Shown here: in pieces, positions 47,810 to 57,984 of the stretch | Position numbering within the stretch: position 1 is the stretch's first letter | Layout of the letters: every line of letters begins with the position of its first letter | Source of the DNA: Flaccisagitta enflata | Lineage: Eukaryota > Chaetognatha > Sagittoidea > Aphragmophora | Reading direction: 5' to 3' | NCBI GenBank assembly: GCA_965153355.1 | Contig: OZ231127.1 | Span: 44,516,001-44,580,000, forward strand | Length of the DNA stretch: 64,000 nucleotides | Translations under genes and position numbers: made by a program | Notes under the pieces: generated by a model | Seen by the model: only the letters and a program-made list of their open reading frames with translations | The model's database searches: none | What the model was told of the DNA's origin: nothing

Positions 47810-48627
47810 ACTATCTTCGCCAAAAGAAACGCGACACCTTCTATCTAGAATATCCTTGCTTCTAGAGAAGCGAGAGATTTTTAAAAAACAAGGCCGGATA
47901 CACGGCCAATACCAGTCGCGGACGGGTGGGCAGGGGCGGAAATGCATGTTTTCCCACTTTTTGACTCAAGCGTGACGGACCGACCGACTGACCAACCAAA
48001 CAACCGACCTACCAACGGACGGATGGACAAAGCCTCTTATAGAGTCGCTAGTCCGCGACTAAAGACCAAATTAATCTACTCAAAAAGATTTACACAGTGA
48101 GTCTAATCTGGTAACTGTATCTTAAAGTGTTGAGAAATGGCAAGCAAAAGAAAGGAAGTAGTCATTTTCAGAATTGAAAAACAATTTTGAAAGAAAAAAT
48201 AGAAATAAATTTCATGAAACTTTATCTCAGTTGCTTGAGAAGCTAGATAGTTTTTCCAAAAAAGCAAAATAATCTACATTGAATAATCTAAAAGATAAGC
48301 GCAATCCGGATTCTGTAGGTGAAGTCGTTTGGAAATGGCAAGCAAAAGAGTAGACTTATTCTAAAAATCATAGGATTGCAAAAACTGAGGGCAAATGAGA
48401 AAAGGTCATCACCCCTGTTAAAGAATAAATGCAACAGAAATTTCATTTTAGATTCACATCCTGGTTTGTTTCTCAAGAAAAAAACTTATTTTACTCACAA
48501 ACTGTTTCAGTTAACCAAATTTTGTTAAAGTACAGTATGTAGGTATGTATGTAAGTAGGTATGGTCAATGAATCATATTATTCCTAGGGTGTCGCGTTTC
48601 TTTTGGCGACGATAGTACTTGTATTTG
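47810..48627. repeat. Inverted repeat pair around the family H copy
   Basis: ACTATCTTCGCCAAAAGAAACGCGACACC (47810-47840) pairs with GGTGTCGCGTTTCTTTTGGCGACGATAGT (48587-48616). The ~750-bp interior holds family H and AT-rich DNA. These are probably inner arms of the 5.5-kb foldback. Confidence 0.7.
47886..48060 (+). mobile_element. Family H copy with all three matching arms
   Basis: AACAAGGCCGGATACACGGCC, then AGTCGCGGAC (47914-47923), GGGTGGGCAGGGGC, CAAGCGTGACGGACCGACC, a GACC/AACC tract, CTCTTATAG and hairpin AGTCGCTAGTCCGCGACT (48043-48060). The 5' AGTCGCGGAC is the exact inverted partner of GTCCGCGACT. Confidence 0.88.
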
Positions 48628-48954
48628 AATTCAGATTGTAATTACTCGGTTTTTGGCGTTCTGAATTCAATTCAACAATTTTCTGCTCGCTTCATAAAAT
48701 TATGGCAAAAAAAAAAGACAAATGAATGAAATAAACCCGAACAAGTGCGAGGAAGTTTGGACTGGATTGATTGATTTACTTTACGCATTATTTCACGTAG
48801 GTGAGGAAAAAGCTCGGTTTTACAGTAATTAAATGTATCAATTCCTACTTATCAATGTGAGAAATCTTTTTTTGCTTGGTATGCATGTAGGCATTTACTT
48901 TGGGAAATCTTACATAGATTTTGAAGACACTGAAGCCGTTTCTGTGAAAGAATC

Positions 48955-49530
48955 ATAAAATAGTCGCAAAAGCGTTTGTCGGACAGTGGTACCCGTTGCC
49001 CCTATGTGAGTGTATGTGGGTATGAGGTGGTTAGAGGGGCAGAGGGGCAGTGGCCCCGAAGGGGCCGATGACCTATGCGGTTGTTATTTGGGCCTCAAGG
49101 ATGGAATTAGGGCCTGGAGGCTTGGATTGGGGCCTTGAGGCTTGGATTAGGGCCTTGAGGCTGAGATTTGAGCTTCGAGGCTTTGATTTCAGCTTCAAAG
49201 CTGAGATTTGAGCTTCGAGGCTGGGATTTGAGCTTTGAGGTCGGGATTTGAGCTTCGGGGCAGGGATTTGAGCTTGGAAGCTGGTATTTGAGCTTCGAGG
49301 CTAGGATTTGAGCTTCAAGGCTGGGATTTGTGCCTTGAGACTGGGATTTGAGTTTAAGGGCTGGGATTTGAGCCTCGAGGCTGGGATTTTAGCCTGGAGA
49401 CTGAGATTTGAGCCTCAAGGCGGAGGAGGAGGAGGAGGAGGAGGAGAAAATATCTCCCTGTGTGAAAGCATAGGTCATCAGCCCCTTCGGGGCCGCTGCC
49501 CAAACAGGGCAAAATAGCTCGTTTTTGGGC
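48955..49530. mobile_element. Family M copy 2
   Basis: Left end TCGCAAAAGCGTTTGTCGGA, CAGTGGTACCCGTTGCCC, arm GGCCCCGAAGGGGCCGATGA (49050). Then ~20 units of TTTGAGCTTCGAGGCTGGGA type (49090-49420), a GGA tract, and opposite arm TCATCAGCCCCTTCGGGGCC (49476). It runs straight into family M copy 3. Confidence 0.85.
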
Positions 49531-50150
49531 AGCGGCTCCGAAGGGGACGAAGTCCTGTAGAACACAGGGGACTTTTGTTCGTTTGTCTGTTTGTTTGTTC
49601 ATCCCCCCCAGGCCCTTCTCAGGCCTGAAATCTGTCCTCTCAAGCCTAAAATCTGCCCTCTCAGGCCTGAAATCTGCCCTCTTAGGCCTGAAATTTGCCC
49701 TTTCAGACCTGAAACCAGCCTGTCAGGCTTTAAATTTGCCCTCTCAGGCCTGAAATCTGCCCCCCAGGCCCTCTCAGGCCTGAAATCTGCCAACTAAGGC
49801 CTAAAATCTGCCCTCTCAGGCCTGAAATCTGCCCTCTCAGGCCTGAAATTTACCCTTTCAGACCTGAAACCTGCCTGTCAGGCTTTAAATTTACCCTCTC
49901 AGGCCTGAAATCCGCCCTCCCAGATTCGAGGCCTGAGAGAGCAAATTTCAGGCCTAAGAGGACAGATTTTAGGCCTGAGATGGCAGATTTCAGGCCTGAG
50001 AGGGCCTGGGGGGCGGACAGACGGATGAAAGGACCCTGTGTTCTACAGGACTTTGTCCCCTTCGGGGCCGCTGCCCTGCCTCTCATTCCGATTTCCAACC
50101 ATGCAAAGCAGGGCAACGGGTATCGCTGACCACATATTGCCCTTGGGCGA
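49527..50150. mobile_element. Family M copy 3 (different minisatellite)
   Basis: The arms are GGGCAGCGGCTCCGAAGGGG, GTCCTGTAGAACACAGGG (49527-49570) and CCCTGTGTTCTACAGGAC, CCCCTTCGGGGCCGCTGCCC (50034-50080). Units of AGGCCTGAAATCTGCCCTCTC type (49610-49920) switch to the opposite sense until 50010. It ends CAGGGCAACGGGTATCGCTG, ACCACATATTGCCCTTGGGC. Same subfamily as 62637-63332. Confidence 0.85.
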
Positions 50151-50294
50151 CCTGTTACAGTATCTTACTGTATAAATTCATACATAGCAACCTGAAAAAT
50201 CTTTTTTGCTTGGTATCTAAGTTAGAATTCACTCGAAGCTATCCCAGATCAATTTTGGAGAGATTTGAACTATTTTTATGTAAGAAACATGTAA

Positions 50295-50845
50295 AAGTCG
50301 CAAAAGCGTTAGATGCTCAGCGGTACCCGTTGCCCCTATGTGAGTGGCTGTGGGTGTAAGGTGGTTAGAGGGGCAGCGGCCCCGAAGGGGCCGATGACCT
50401 ATGCTGTTTTTATTTGAGCCTCAAGGCTGGAATTAGGCCCTGGAGGCTGGATTTAGGGCCTTGAGGCTGGGATTTGAGCCTCAAGGCTTGGATTTGAGCT
50501 TTGAGGCTGGGATTTGAGCCTCGAGGCTGGGATTTGAGCCACAAGGCTGGGATTTGAGCCTCAAGATTGGGATTTGAGCCTCAAGACTAGGATTTAAGCT
50601 TTAAGGCTTGGGTTTGAGCCTCGAGGCTGGGACTTGAGCCTTGAGGCTGGAATTTGAGCCTCGAGGCTGGGATTTGAGCTTCAAAGCTAGGATTTGAGCC
50701 TCGAGGCAAGGATTTTGGCCTCAAGGGGGGGGGGGACAGAGGAGAAGAAGGAGAAGGAGTAGGAGAAGAAGAAGGAGAAATTTCCCCTATGTGTGAAAGC
50801 ATAGGTCATCGGCCCCTTCGGGACCGCTGCCCAAAAAGGGGCAAA
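50295..50845. mobile_element. Family M copy 4
   Basis: Left end TCGCAAAAGCGTTAGATGCT, CAGCGGTACCCGTTGCCCC, arm GGCCCCGAAGGGGCCGATGA (50376). Units of TTTGAGCCTCGAGGCTGGGA type (50410-50730), G10 and GAAGGA tract, then opposite arm TCATCGGCCCCTTCGGGACC (50806). It sits at the same place in the foldback repeat unit as copy 2. Confidence 0.87.
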
Positions 50846-51189
50846 ATGACTCGTTTTTACCGTATTTCACTGTATAATCTTAGACTTAGCGATATGATGA
50901 ATCATTTTTTGTTTGTTAAACAGGCAGACATTTACTTGAGGCGGAAAAACGTCAATTTTGAGGACACTCACCATTTTTGTGGCAGTATCATACAAAAAAA
51001 AGCATAAAAGATCGTTTTTGAAGCATTTTACTATATAAATTCATATTTAGCAAATTGAAAGAATCTTTTTTCTTTATAATATATCGAGACATTTACAAGG
51101 CAATTCTACATAAATTTTGAGGTCACTGTATCCATTTTTGTAGGAGTATGAAACAAAAAAGTGTAAAAAAGGTCATTTTTACAGTATTT

Positions 51190-51366
51190 TACAGTATAAA
51201 CCCATGCTAAAATCAGTGAGAAGGGGCCATATTTGAGGTCGCTAGACCATTTGGGCAGGAGCAGTGACGTCCAAAAATAAAAATCATTAAAAAAGTAAAG
51301 TGTGACCAACAAACGGACCGACCAACCAACCGACAAAGCGGGGTGTAGAGTCGCATGCACGCGACT
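51190..51366 (+). mobile_element. Family H copy (5' end decayed)
   Basis: TTGAGGTCGCTAGACCATTTGGGCAGGAGCAGTGACG, AAAGTAAAGTGTGACC, an ACCAACCGACC tract, AAAGCGGGGTGTAG and hairpin AGTCGCATGCACGCGACT (51349-51366) with one mismatch. Confidence 0.75.
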
Positions 51367-51730
51367 AAAAAACAAAAATGCTCAATTTGACCCTAAATAC
51401 GCACCCTGAAAAAGGTTACCAATTGAATTCAAACTAGCTCATGAGCTAATTTGGCTTTTTTTGGGTTACTTCACAATTTGCACTGCCCGCATTGGGTGAA
51501 AACGGCAATTCCAGGGCCTCTCATCGACGTAATGCACACAAATGACCAAGACATATATATTTTGGTGAGAAAAAGAGGGCGTAAACCGCGCCGGCTAATA
51601 TCGTCTCCAATGACACTTTATGGATCATAGAAAAAGAAAATAATTAAATCATTCTCTACCTAGCTAGTTGAAGATGAGTAAAAGAATTGGCCTACGTTCC
51701 ATATAAGAGGAAACTTAGTGATCAATTTTT

Positions 51731-51931
51731 AGTCGCGCACTACGCGACTCTACACCCCGCTATGTCGGTCCGTCGGTCGGTTGGTCAGTTGGTCCGTCAA
51801 CTTTTTACTTATTCGGCGTTTTTGAGCTTTTTGAGCATACGGCTCTTGCCCAGATGCCCTAGTGACTTTCTCCCACACTGCTCCTGTCCACCCACACGCA
51901 ACCAGGGCAGTCGTGTATCCAGCATTGTTTT
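51731..51931 (-). mobile_element. Family H copy
   Basis: Hairpin AGTCGCGCACTACGCGACT (51731-51749), CTACACCCCGCTATGTCGG, GGTCGGTTGGTCAGTTGGTCC, CTTGCCCAGATGCCCTAGTGACTTTCTCCC, CCTGTCCACCCACACGCAACC and GTGTATCCAGC. It shares AAAGCGGGGTGTAG (reverse) with 43703-43901 and 58608. Confidence 0.8.
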
Positions 51932-52155
51932 AGATAAGCCTTCAAATAACAAAAGAGCAATATTTAGTAATGTTACGCAACTTTCGGACGTACTTTTATG
52001 ATCGATCAATCAAGCCATCAGTTGGTTACTCTTTTGATTCCTTATAGACAGTTTTTGACCTCACAGATTTCTCTCATTTAATTCTAATTCATAGTGGGGT
52101 CTGTGGCGTGCGCCATATTTAAAAGCGAGGAAAGAGGATGGAGGAAGGAAGTAGT

Positions 52156-52158
<3 letters not shown>

Positions 52159-52220
<62 letters not shown>
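52159..52220. repeat. (GA)n microsatellite
   Basis: About 30 GA units. Confidence 0.97.
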
Positions 52221-52221
<1 letters not shown>

Positions 52222-52474
52222 TCTGGTCAGTCGATATGCTGCGTTCAAACCACCAATATGCGCAGCGAGCGCAAGTATGAAGACATAGAGTTATAACTGG
52301 TTCTATACATAAAGATATAAATGCTTTGTCCTAAAGAAGGCAAGAATGTAAACAAAGTGCTCTTGATGGCTGCATGCAAGCGATAGCAAGATGCGGCGCA
52401 CGGTGTTATATCTTGTGGTATTTGGGCCAGGTAATATCTCAGATAGTGTTGAATTGTGTTTTACTAATCAGTTT

Positions 52475-52945
52475 TTAGGCAGCGGCCCCGAAGGGGTCGA
52501 TGACCTATGCTTCCACACTGGGGAATTTTCTCCTTCTCCTTCTCCTAGATCTTCCCACCCCCCAACCTCCAGGCGCATATCTCAGCCTCGAGGCCCATAT
52601 CCCAGCCTTGAGGCCCAAATCCCAGTCTTGAGGCCCAAATCCCATCTTAAGGCCAAAATCCCATCTTCAAGGCCAAAATCCCAGCCTCGAGGAATTGGGG
52701 CCTCAAGACTGGAATTCGGGCCTCAAGGCTGGGATATGGCCCTTGGGGCTGAAATATGGGCCTGGAGGTTGGGGGAGGGAGGACGGAGGATGAGGAGGTA
52801 AAAGAGAAATTCCCCTGTGTGAAAGCATAGGTCATCCACCCCTTCGGGGCCGCTGCCCTACTCCCACCCTCAACTATAATCATGACCTACCTGAGCAGGG
52901 CATGGGTACCGCTGACCACCTAACGCTTTTGCGACTATTATGATA
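52475..52945. mobile_element. Family M copy 5
   Basis: Arm GGCAGCGGCCCCGAAGGGGT, CGATGACCTATGC on the left (52480-52512) and GCATAGGTCATCCACCCC, TTCGGGGCCGCTGCCC on the right (52826-52859). CTCGAGGCCCATATCCCAGC-type units switch sense near 52690. It ends GGTACCGCTGACCACCTAAC, GCTTTTGCGACTA, the reverse complement of the left end of copy 4. Confidence 0.87.
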
Positions 52946-53222
52946 GGCATGGAATTTTAAGCTAAAAACGCAAAGCACCAGTGAAAGATTCGGATAAGTG
53001 AATGAGGGGCTGTCTTAACTTGCTGTGTGTATGTGGTCAATGCTTGGTTCAAAGTAAAACATACTGCGCTTTTGAGTTTTAAATGTGTACTATTATCATA
53101 AATTCCTCAACGATCAAGAGACCACAGCTTGTTTTTGAATCCTCTGCCGCTGCTCCTGACGCTGCCGCTGCCGTGTTCATATGTTTTTTTGCGTTTTCTG
53201 CCTTGTGTCCCTAGAGGGCCTC
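52946..53222. other. No gene seen
   Basis: Contains GCTGCTCCTGACGCTGCCGCTGCCG near 53152; no supported feature. Confidence 0.35.
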
Positions 53223-53825
53223 TACTATCTAGAACATAAGTATATCGACAGACATTTTAAACAATAACTCTATTAAGAATGAAAAATTTTTATAAAAATC
53301 AGTGGGATTCTGAAACTATTTTGAATTTCTGACAAAATGCCGCAAACCGCATCCTTTTAGCTCAAGGCATTTAGAATTGACAGGCAAAACAAGATTAATA
53401 CTCCGATTTAAAAGTAGCAACAAAAAAATGCATCTAGTTTCTTTACCAGTTACTAAGTCTGTTTTCAGATAGATTTGAGGTTTTTTCCACACTATTTTTG
53501 GTCCTCATTACAGCGCCCAACATCTTTGTCACATTTTCTTGGTTGATTTCAACCTGTCTGAGCCATTGGGATTGCAACTGAAGCAAAAGGGAGAACATGG
53601 CATACACTAAGGAATTTTTTTAGAAAAATTTTATGAGGGAGAGTTGTTAAGCATTTATACTAAGCATTTGTGTTAAAGTGCTTAGAAAATCCATATACAG
53701 TTAGTTGTTACAATCCAAAGATGTAATATTAAGTATCTGACATGTTTTAGAGGTTTTTCTATGATTCCTATACTGATAGATTAACCAATCCCCATACTGT
53801 CGATATACTTATGTTCTACATAGTA
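53223..53825. mobile_element. 603-bp element with 29-bp terminal inverted repeats
   Basis: The left end TACTATCTAGAACATAAGTA plus TATCGACAG and the right end read from the other strand TACTATGTAGAACATAAGTA plus TATCGACAG differ at one base. The interior is AT-rich and non-coding: a non-autonomous (MITE-like) element of unassigned superfamily. Confidence 0.7.
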
Positions 53826-54066
53826 AAACAGAGATCAAGAGGAAGGCAAAAGAACAACTTTTGCTAGTAATTTCTTTCTAGATGATGACAAAGGCACAGG
53901 CGCTTTATGATTTTCGATATAACAAGGTGAAATTGGCGTCTAAACCGAAAGTTAAGACAGCTTATAGCCCACCGAGGTGCCCTGAATCCTGGGATTCTCG
54001 CCATATTGGATGCCTAATTATGATTTTGCACAGCCGAAAGTTATATTTTCGCCAAATTTCCTTTTT

Positions 54067-54390
54067 AGATGCGTCCGTCAGGAACGCATCTCTATAAGAG
54101 GGTCTGTCCGTCCGTCGGTCCGTCCGTCCGTCCGTCCGTCCGTCCGTCCGTCCGTCCGTCCATCCGTCCGTCCGTCCGTCGGTCGGTCCGTTACGCCTGT
54201 GCATGAACCGCGTTTCTCGGCTGTTTTTGGCCACGGTGAGATCCTACACTGAAACAAATGATCAACCAGCATGTCTTGAGAGTTTCTTCACCCGTCTGTT
54301 CGTCCATCTGTCTCTCCATACATATGTCACATGATCAATACACGCTGAGACACAGCCCGGACGCATCTTTGCTCGGTCGGGCTTGTTTTC
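54067..54390 (-). mobile_element. Family H, AGATGCG-stem subfamily
   Basis: On the plus strand the 3' hairpin has arms AGATGCGT and ACGCATCT (54067-54091), then CTCTATAAGAGGGTCTG, a long GTCC tract (54101-54188), and near the other end CGGACGCATCT (54358-54368), TTGCTCGGTCGGGCTTGTTTTC. CGGACGCATCT is the exact reverse complement of the first 11 bases of the hairpin. Confidence 0.8.
54101..54188. repeat. (GTCC)n tetranucleotide tract
   Basis: About 20 GTCC units with GTCG variants. It is an expanded form of the GACC/GGAC tract next to every family H hairpin. Confidence 0.97.
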
Positions 54391-54638
54391 TCTTTTTTGC
54401 CCCCTTTGGTTTCCTTCCCCATCTCCAAACCCTTTTATATACAGGCCCGGAAAAAATGAATAGACAGAGAGACTTTAGGACAGATAGTATTTCCGATTCT
54501 CAAATTAGGAAGAAAGACTGATGGAAAAGATAAGCAGATCGCTAAAGCTAAGTGGTCAACAAATTCAACTAAATAAAACCATTGAGCAGGGGAAACAACG
54601 ACTGATTCGGTGCTAAGTGCCCTTTGATATCACTGCTT

Positions 54639-55001
<363 letters not shown>

Positions 55002-55082
55002 GATTCTTTCTCATCGGAATTCTTGTCTGTTACAATATTTTTTCCCCAATTCTCATTTTAGGCTGTCATCAAATTTGTTCCC

Positions 55083-55210
55083 TTTGCGACTCTATAAACC
55101 ACTATGTCTGTCGGTTGCATGATCTGTTGGTTGGTCGGTTGGTTGGTTGGTGACACTTTGCTATTTCAATGTTTACGGGCTGTTTTTTAATTACTGCTCC
55201 TGCCCAAATG
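55083..55210 (-). mobile_element. Family H fragment
   Basis: TTGCGACTCTATAAACCACTATGTC, a GTTGGTTGGTCGG tract, CTTTGCTATTTCAATG and CTGCTCCTGCCCAAATGC. The hairpin's outer arm is lost where it joins upstream DNA, and the other end abuts family M copy 6. Confidence 0.6.
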
Positions 55211-55212
55211 CT

Positions 55213-55482
55213 TTTTGGCAGCGGCTCCAAAGGGCCGATGTCCTGTAGGATACAGGGAGGAATTTCGAGACGTCCGTCCGTCCGTCTTTCCGTCCGTCCG
55301 TCCGTCCGTCCGTCCGTTCGTCCGTCCGTCCGTCCGTCCGTCCGTCCGTCCGTCCGTCCGTCTTTCCGTCAGTCCGTCCGTCCTTCCGTTCTTCGTCCCC
55401 CCCCCCCCCTTGGCCATCGGAGCCTCAAGTCTGCACTGCACTGCACTGCAGACTCTGCAGTAGAGTGGTTCTTACATCACCT
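55213..55482. mobile_element. Family M copy 6 with GTCC repeat in place of the minisatellite
   Basis: Arm GGCAGCGGCTCCAAAGGGCC, GATGTCCTGTAGGATACAGG, AATTTCGAGACGTCC, then (GTCC)n 55272-55390, C12, and an end ACTCTGCAGTAGAGTGGTTCTTAC. The reverse complement of this end (GTAAGAACCACTCTAGTCTG) begins the copy at 59895. Confidence 0.75.
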
Positions 55483-55633
55483 AATTTTCTCGCTTTCCAC
55501 GGCATCAAATGGGGACTTCCCTTACGTCAACTGAGCATAACTCGTAAAGCTTTTGCCCCCAGGAAATACTGGGAACTGTCCGGATATTGATGATTAAGTG
55601 GAGGGAAAGCAGGTATATCCCACTTTAAAACAA

Positions 55634-55726
55634 ACACCCACAAACACACCCACACACACACACAAACACAAACACACACACACACCCACACCCACACACA
55701 CACACACACACACACAAACACAAACA

Positions 55727-55803
<77 letters not shown>
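55634..55803. repeat. (CA)n microsatellite, compound
   Basis: CA repeats with ACCCACAC and ACAAACAC variants in the left part and a pure CA run from 55729. Confidence 0.97.
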
Positions 55804-55805
<2 letters not shown>

Positions 55806-56418
55806 CTTTAATGCGCGTTTTCCACTTTTCAACTCAAGCCTGATCGTGATAGACCACGAGACAGACAGACAGAACAAGAGAGCATGAATAAAAGATGTGA
55901 CAGGGCCTGGGCATTATTCTTGCATTTTCCTTGCTGGTTTTCAAAAGCAGCCCATATCTAAGATCAGAGGTAAAGATTGCTATAACTGACCTGAGAATTA
56001 TGGAAATGTGCTTAAAACAAGTATGAAATATTCTTTTTCATGATTACCTGTTGTTTCTTCAAAAAGCAGTAACAAAACTCAATTTGTAACAGATACAAGT
56101 CGCCCGCAGGTGGGTAGGAGCAGTGATGGAATTGTTAGAGGATAAGGGCAGGAGCAGTGAATCAAAGACTGATTTCATATCTGATTTCCAGTTTTGTGGA
56201 CTAGGCGCCTTCATGGTCTTTATGGTCTTCATGGTCTTTTGCCATCAATAAAATCTTCATTTGTAATGAGTGTAATGCCATTGTTTTTGAAATGGCAGAA
56301 ATGGGCAAAAACACAGGGAAGAACTTACACACATACATGCATAAAAATGTGTTTTACTACTTGTAAGAATACCGGGTAATGCTGATTGCCACCTACTCAA
56401 GCGCTCACGAACATATTT

Positions 56419-56419
<1 letters not shown>
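55804..56419. other. No gene seen
   Basis: AT-rich DNA. CATGGTCTTTATGGTCTTCATGGTCTT (56212-56238) is a short 12-bp repeat. A degraded family H piece (CAAGTCGCCCGCAGGTGGGTAGG) lies at 56097. No gene. Confidence 0.4.
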
Positions 56420-56516
<97 letters not shown>

Positions 56517-56540
56517 ACACGCACACACACACACACACAC
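56420..56540. repeat. (CA)n microsatellite
   Basis: CA repeats with one AACTAACACG interruption near 56512. Confidence 0.97.
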
Positions 56541-56835
56541 CTTTCATGTTGCTTTGATTTCCACTGCTTTGATCTCCTCTGACGGCTGTGCAAAAGATTC
56601 GGCAAAATTTTGCTAAGAACATTCTTAAACAGTTCTTAATGAATTTTTTTAATCAAGATATAGCTCTGATATAAGGATCGGTTAATTTCAGATATTCATT
56701 AGCCCATAGGCAGCAAGAATCCATGAATTAAGATCTATGATGGGGAGGAAAGGTCCATTTGCAGTGGTTTCGAGAAAATTAACTCTAATGAACAAAACAA
56801 TGTGAAGGTCTTTCAAACAATTTCATACCTTTTTT

Positions 56836-57024
56836 AGTGGCGTGCTACATGACCTGCTTTGTCTGTCCATCTGTCTGTCGACTGGTCCATCTGTCCGTCA
56901 GTCACACTTTACTTTTCAATTTTTGCGGTTTTGGCCTCACTGTTCCTGCCCAAGTGATCAAGTAACCTAAAATACAGCTCCTGCCCACCCACAAGCGACT
57001 AGGGTAGCCGTGTATCTTGCTTTT
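56836..57024 (-). mobile_element. Family H copy, hairpin decayed
   Basis: AGTGGCGTGCTACATGACC in place of a perfect hairpin, CTGCTTTGTCTGTCC, CAGTCACACTTTACTTTTC, CTGCCCAAGTGATCAAGTAACC, CTCCTGCCCACCCACAAGCGACT and GTAGCCGTGTATC. Confidence 0.72.
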
Positions 57025-57660
57025 AATTTTGAGTTAGAATGACTGTGCTGCTTCAATGATGAATACCCCTCAATTTATTAACCACTTTGGGATACTGAGT
57101 TGAGTACTAAGCGTGATATATCATTCTAAGTGTGATTGATAGCCTGAACTAAGTTTTACTGGTAAAATTCCACAAAATTGGAAAGTTTGTCCTAAGTATA
57201 TTCATTTTGCTAACAAGGGATATTCATATGAAAAACTGTGCGTTCAAACATCTAGAAAAACTCATAAGGAACCTATATCCTAAATTTTGTCTTAGTTAGC
57301 CATTTAAAAGTATGTTTTTTTGGGCCGTTATGTTTTTGCCAAATATTTTGCACATCCTGTTATTTCCTATGACTTGATGTCTCTATTGATTATGACGAAT
57401 ATATATACATATGGAATGAATGCAGCCAATTAGTCATTTTGCGTTGGAATTCTGTCAAAGTCTATCAATGGTTGTATGAAAACCTTCCTTGATTTTAGCG
57501 TAGGGCTGTTTGACGTTTCTGTCACTAGCATTCCTGAGATTTTTTCTTGAGGGACAAGTGAAGCAAGCTATGTGATTTCTTCCGCGCCTTTATAGATCCA
57601 TCAACATTTCATTGATTTCAACCAGTGATCAAGTTATTAATAGGGTGCACACTGCACAGT
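57025..57660. other. No gene seen
   Basis: AT-rich DNA without recognisable genes or repeats. Confidence 0.4.
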
Positions 57661-57866
57661 GAGGAAGACGAAGAAGAAGAAGAAGAAAAAGAAGAAGAAG
57701 AAGAAGAAGAAGAAGAAGAAGAAGACGAAGAAGAAGAAGAAGAAGAAGAAGAAGAAGGAGAAGGAGAAGAAGAAGAAGAAGAAGAAGAAGAAGAAGAAGA
57801 AGAAGAAGAAGAAGCTATTGAGGAGACGGAGGAGGAAGCGAGGGAGGAGGAGGAGTCAAAGGAGGT

Positions 57867-57913
<47 letters not shown>
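57661..57913. repeat. (GAA)n then (GA)n microsatellites
   Basis: GAA units to 57812, GGAGGA variants, then GA at 57868-57913. The open frames (poly-Glu/Lys or poly-Ser) are artefacts. Confidence 0.95.
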
Positions 57914-57914
<1 letters not shown>

Positions 57915-57984
57915 TAAAGAGAGAGCAATCAAGATAAACAAGGCTGTATACACTCCCCTCAGTTGTGGACAGGCTGGCAGGTAG

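Larger units (their letters stand above)
46000..51550. mobile_element. 5.5-kb foldback with repeated units in its arms
   Basis: The end segment at ~46010-46170 (GTGAGAGGCCCTG, TTTTCACCCAATGC, GGTAACCTTTTTCAGGGTGC) is the reverse complement of 51385-51545. Inside each arm, a ~170-190-bp unit with TTTACTGTATRA, TTTTTTGCTTGGTATGCATG and TTTTGAAGACACT recurs: about three times on the left (46180-46720) and about four times inverted on the right (48830-51190). The middle (46740-48800) holds smaller inverted repeats. Three family H pieces and three family M copies have landed in it. No transposase is recognised. Confidence 0.65.

Noticed and set aside
49308-50116. ORFs with repeated LRLEAQIP/ALSGLKSA-like motifs
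   Set aside because: They follow the family M minisatellites on either strand and vary in frame between copies.
54101-54188. GTCC array as an independent microsatellite
   Set aside because: It lies exactly where the GACC/GGAC tract of every family H copy lies, so I regard it as an expansion inside the element.
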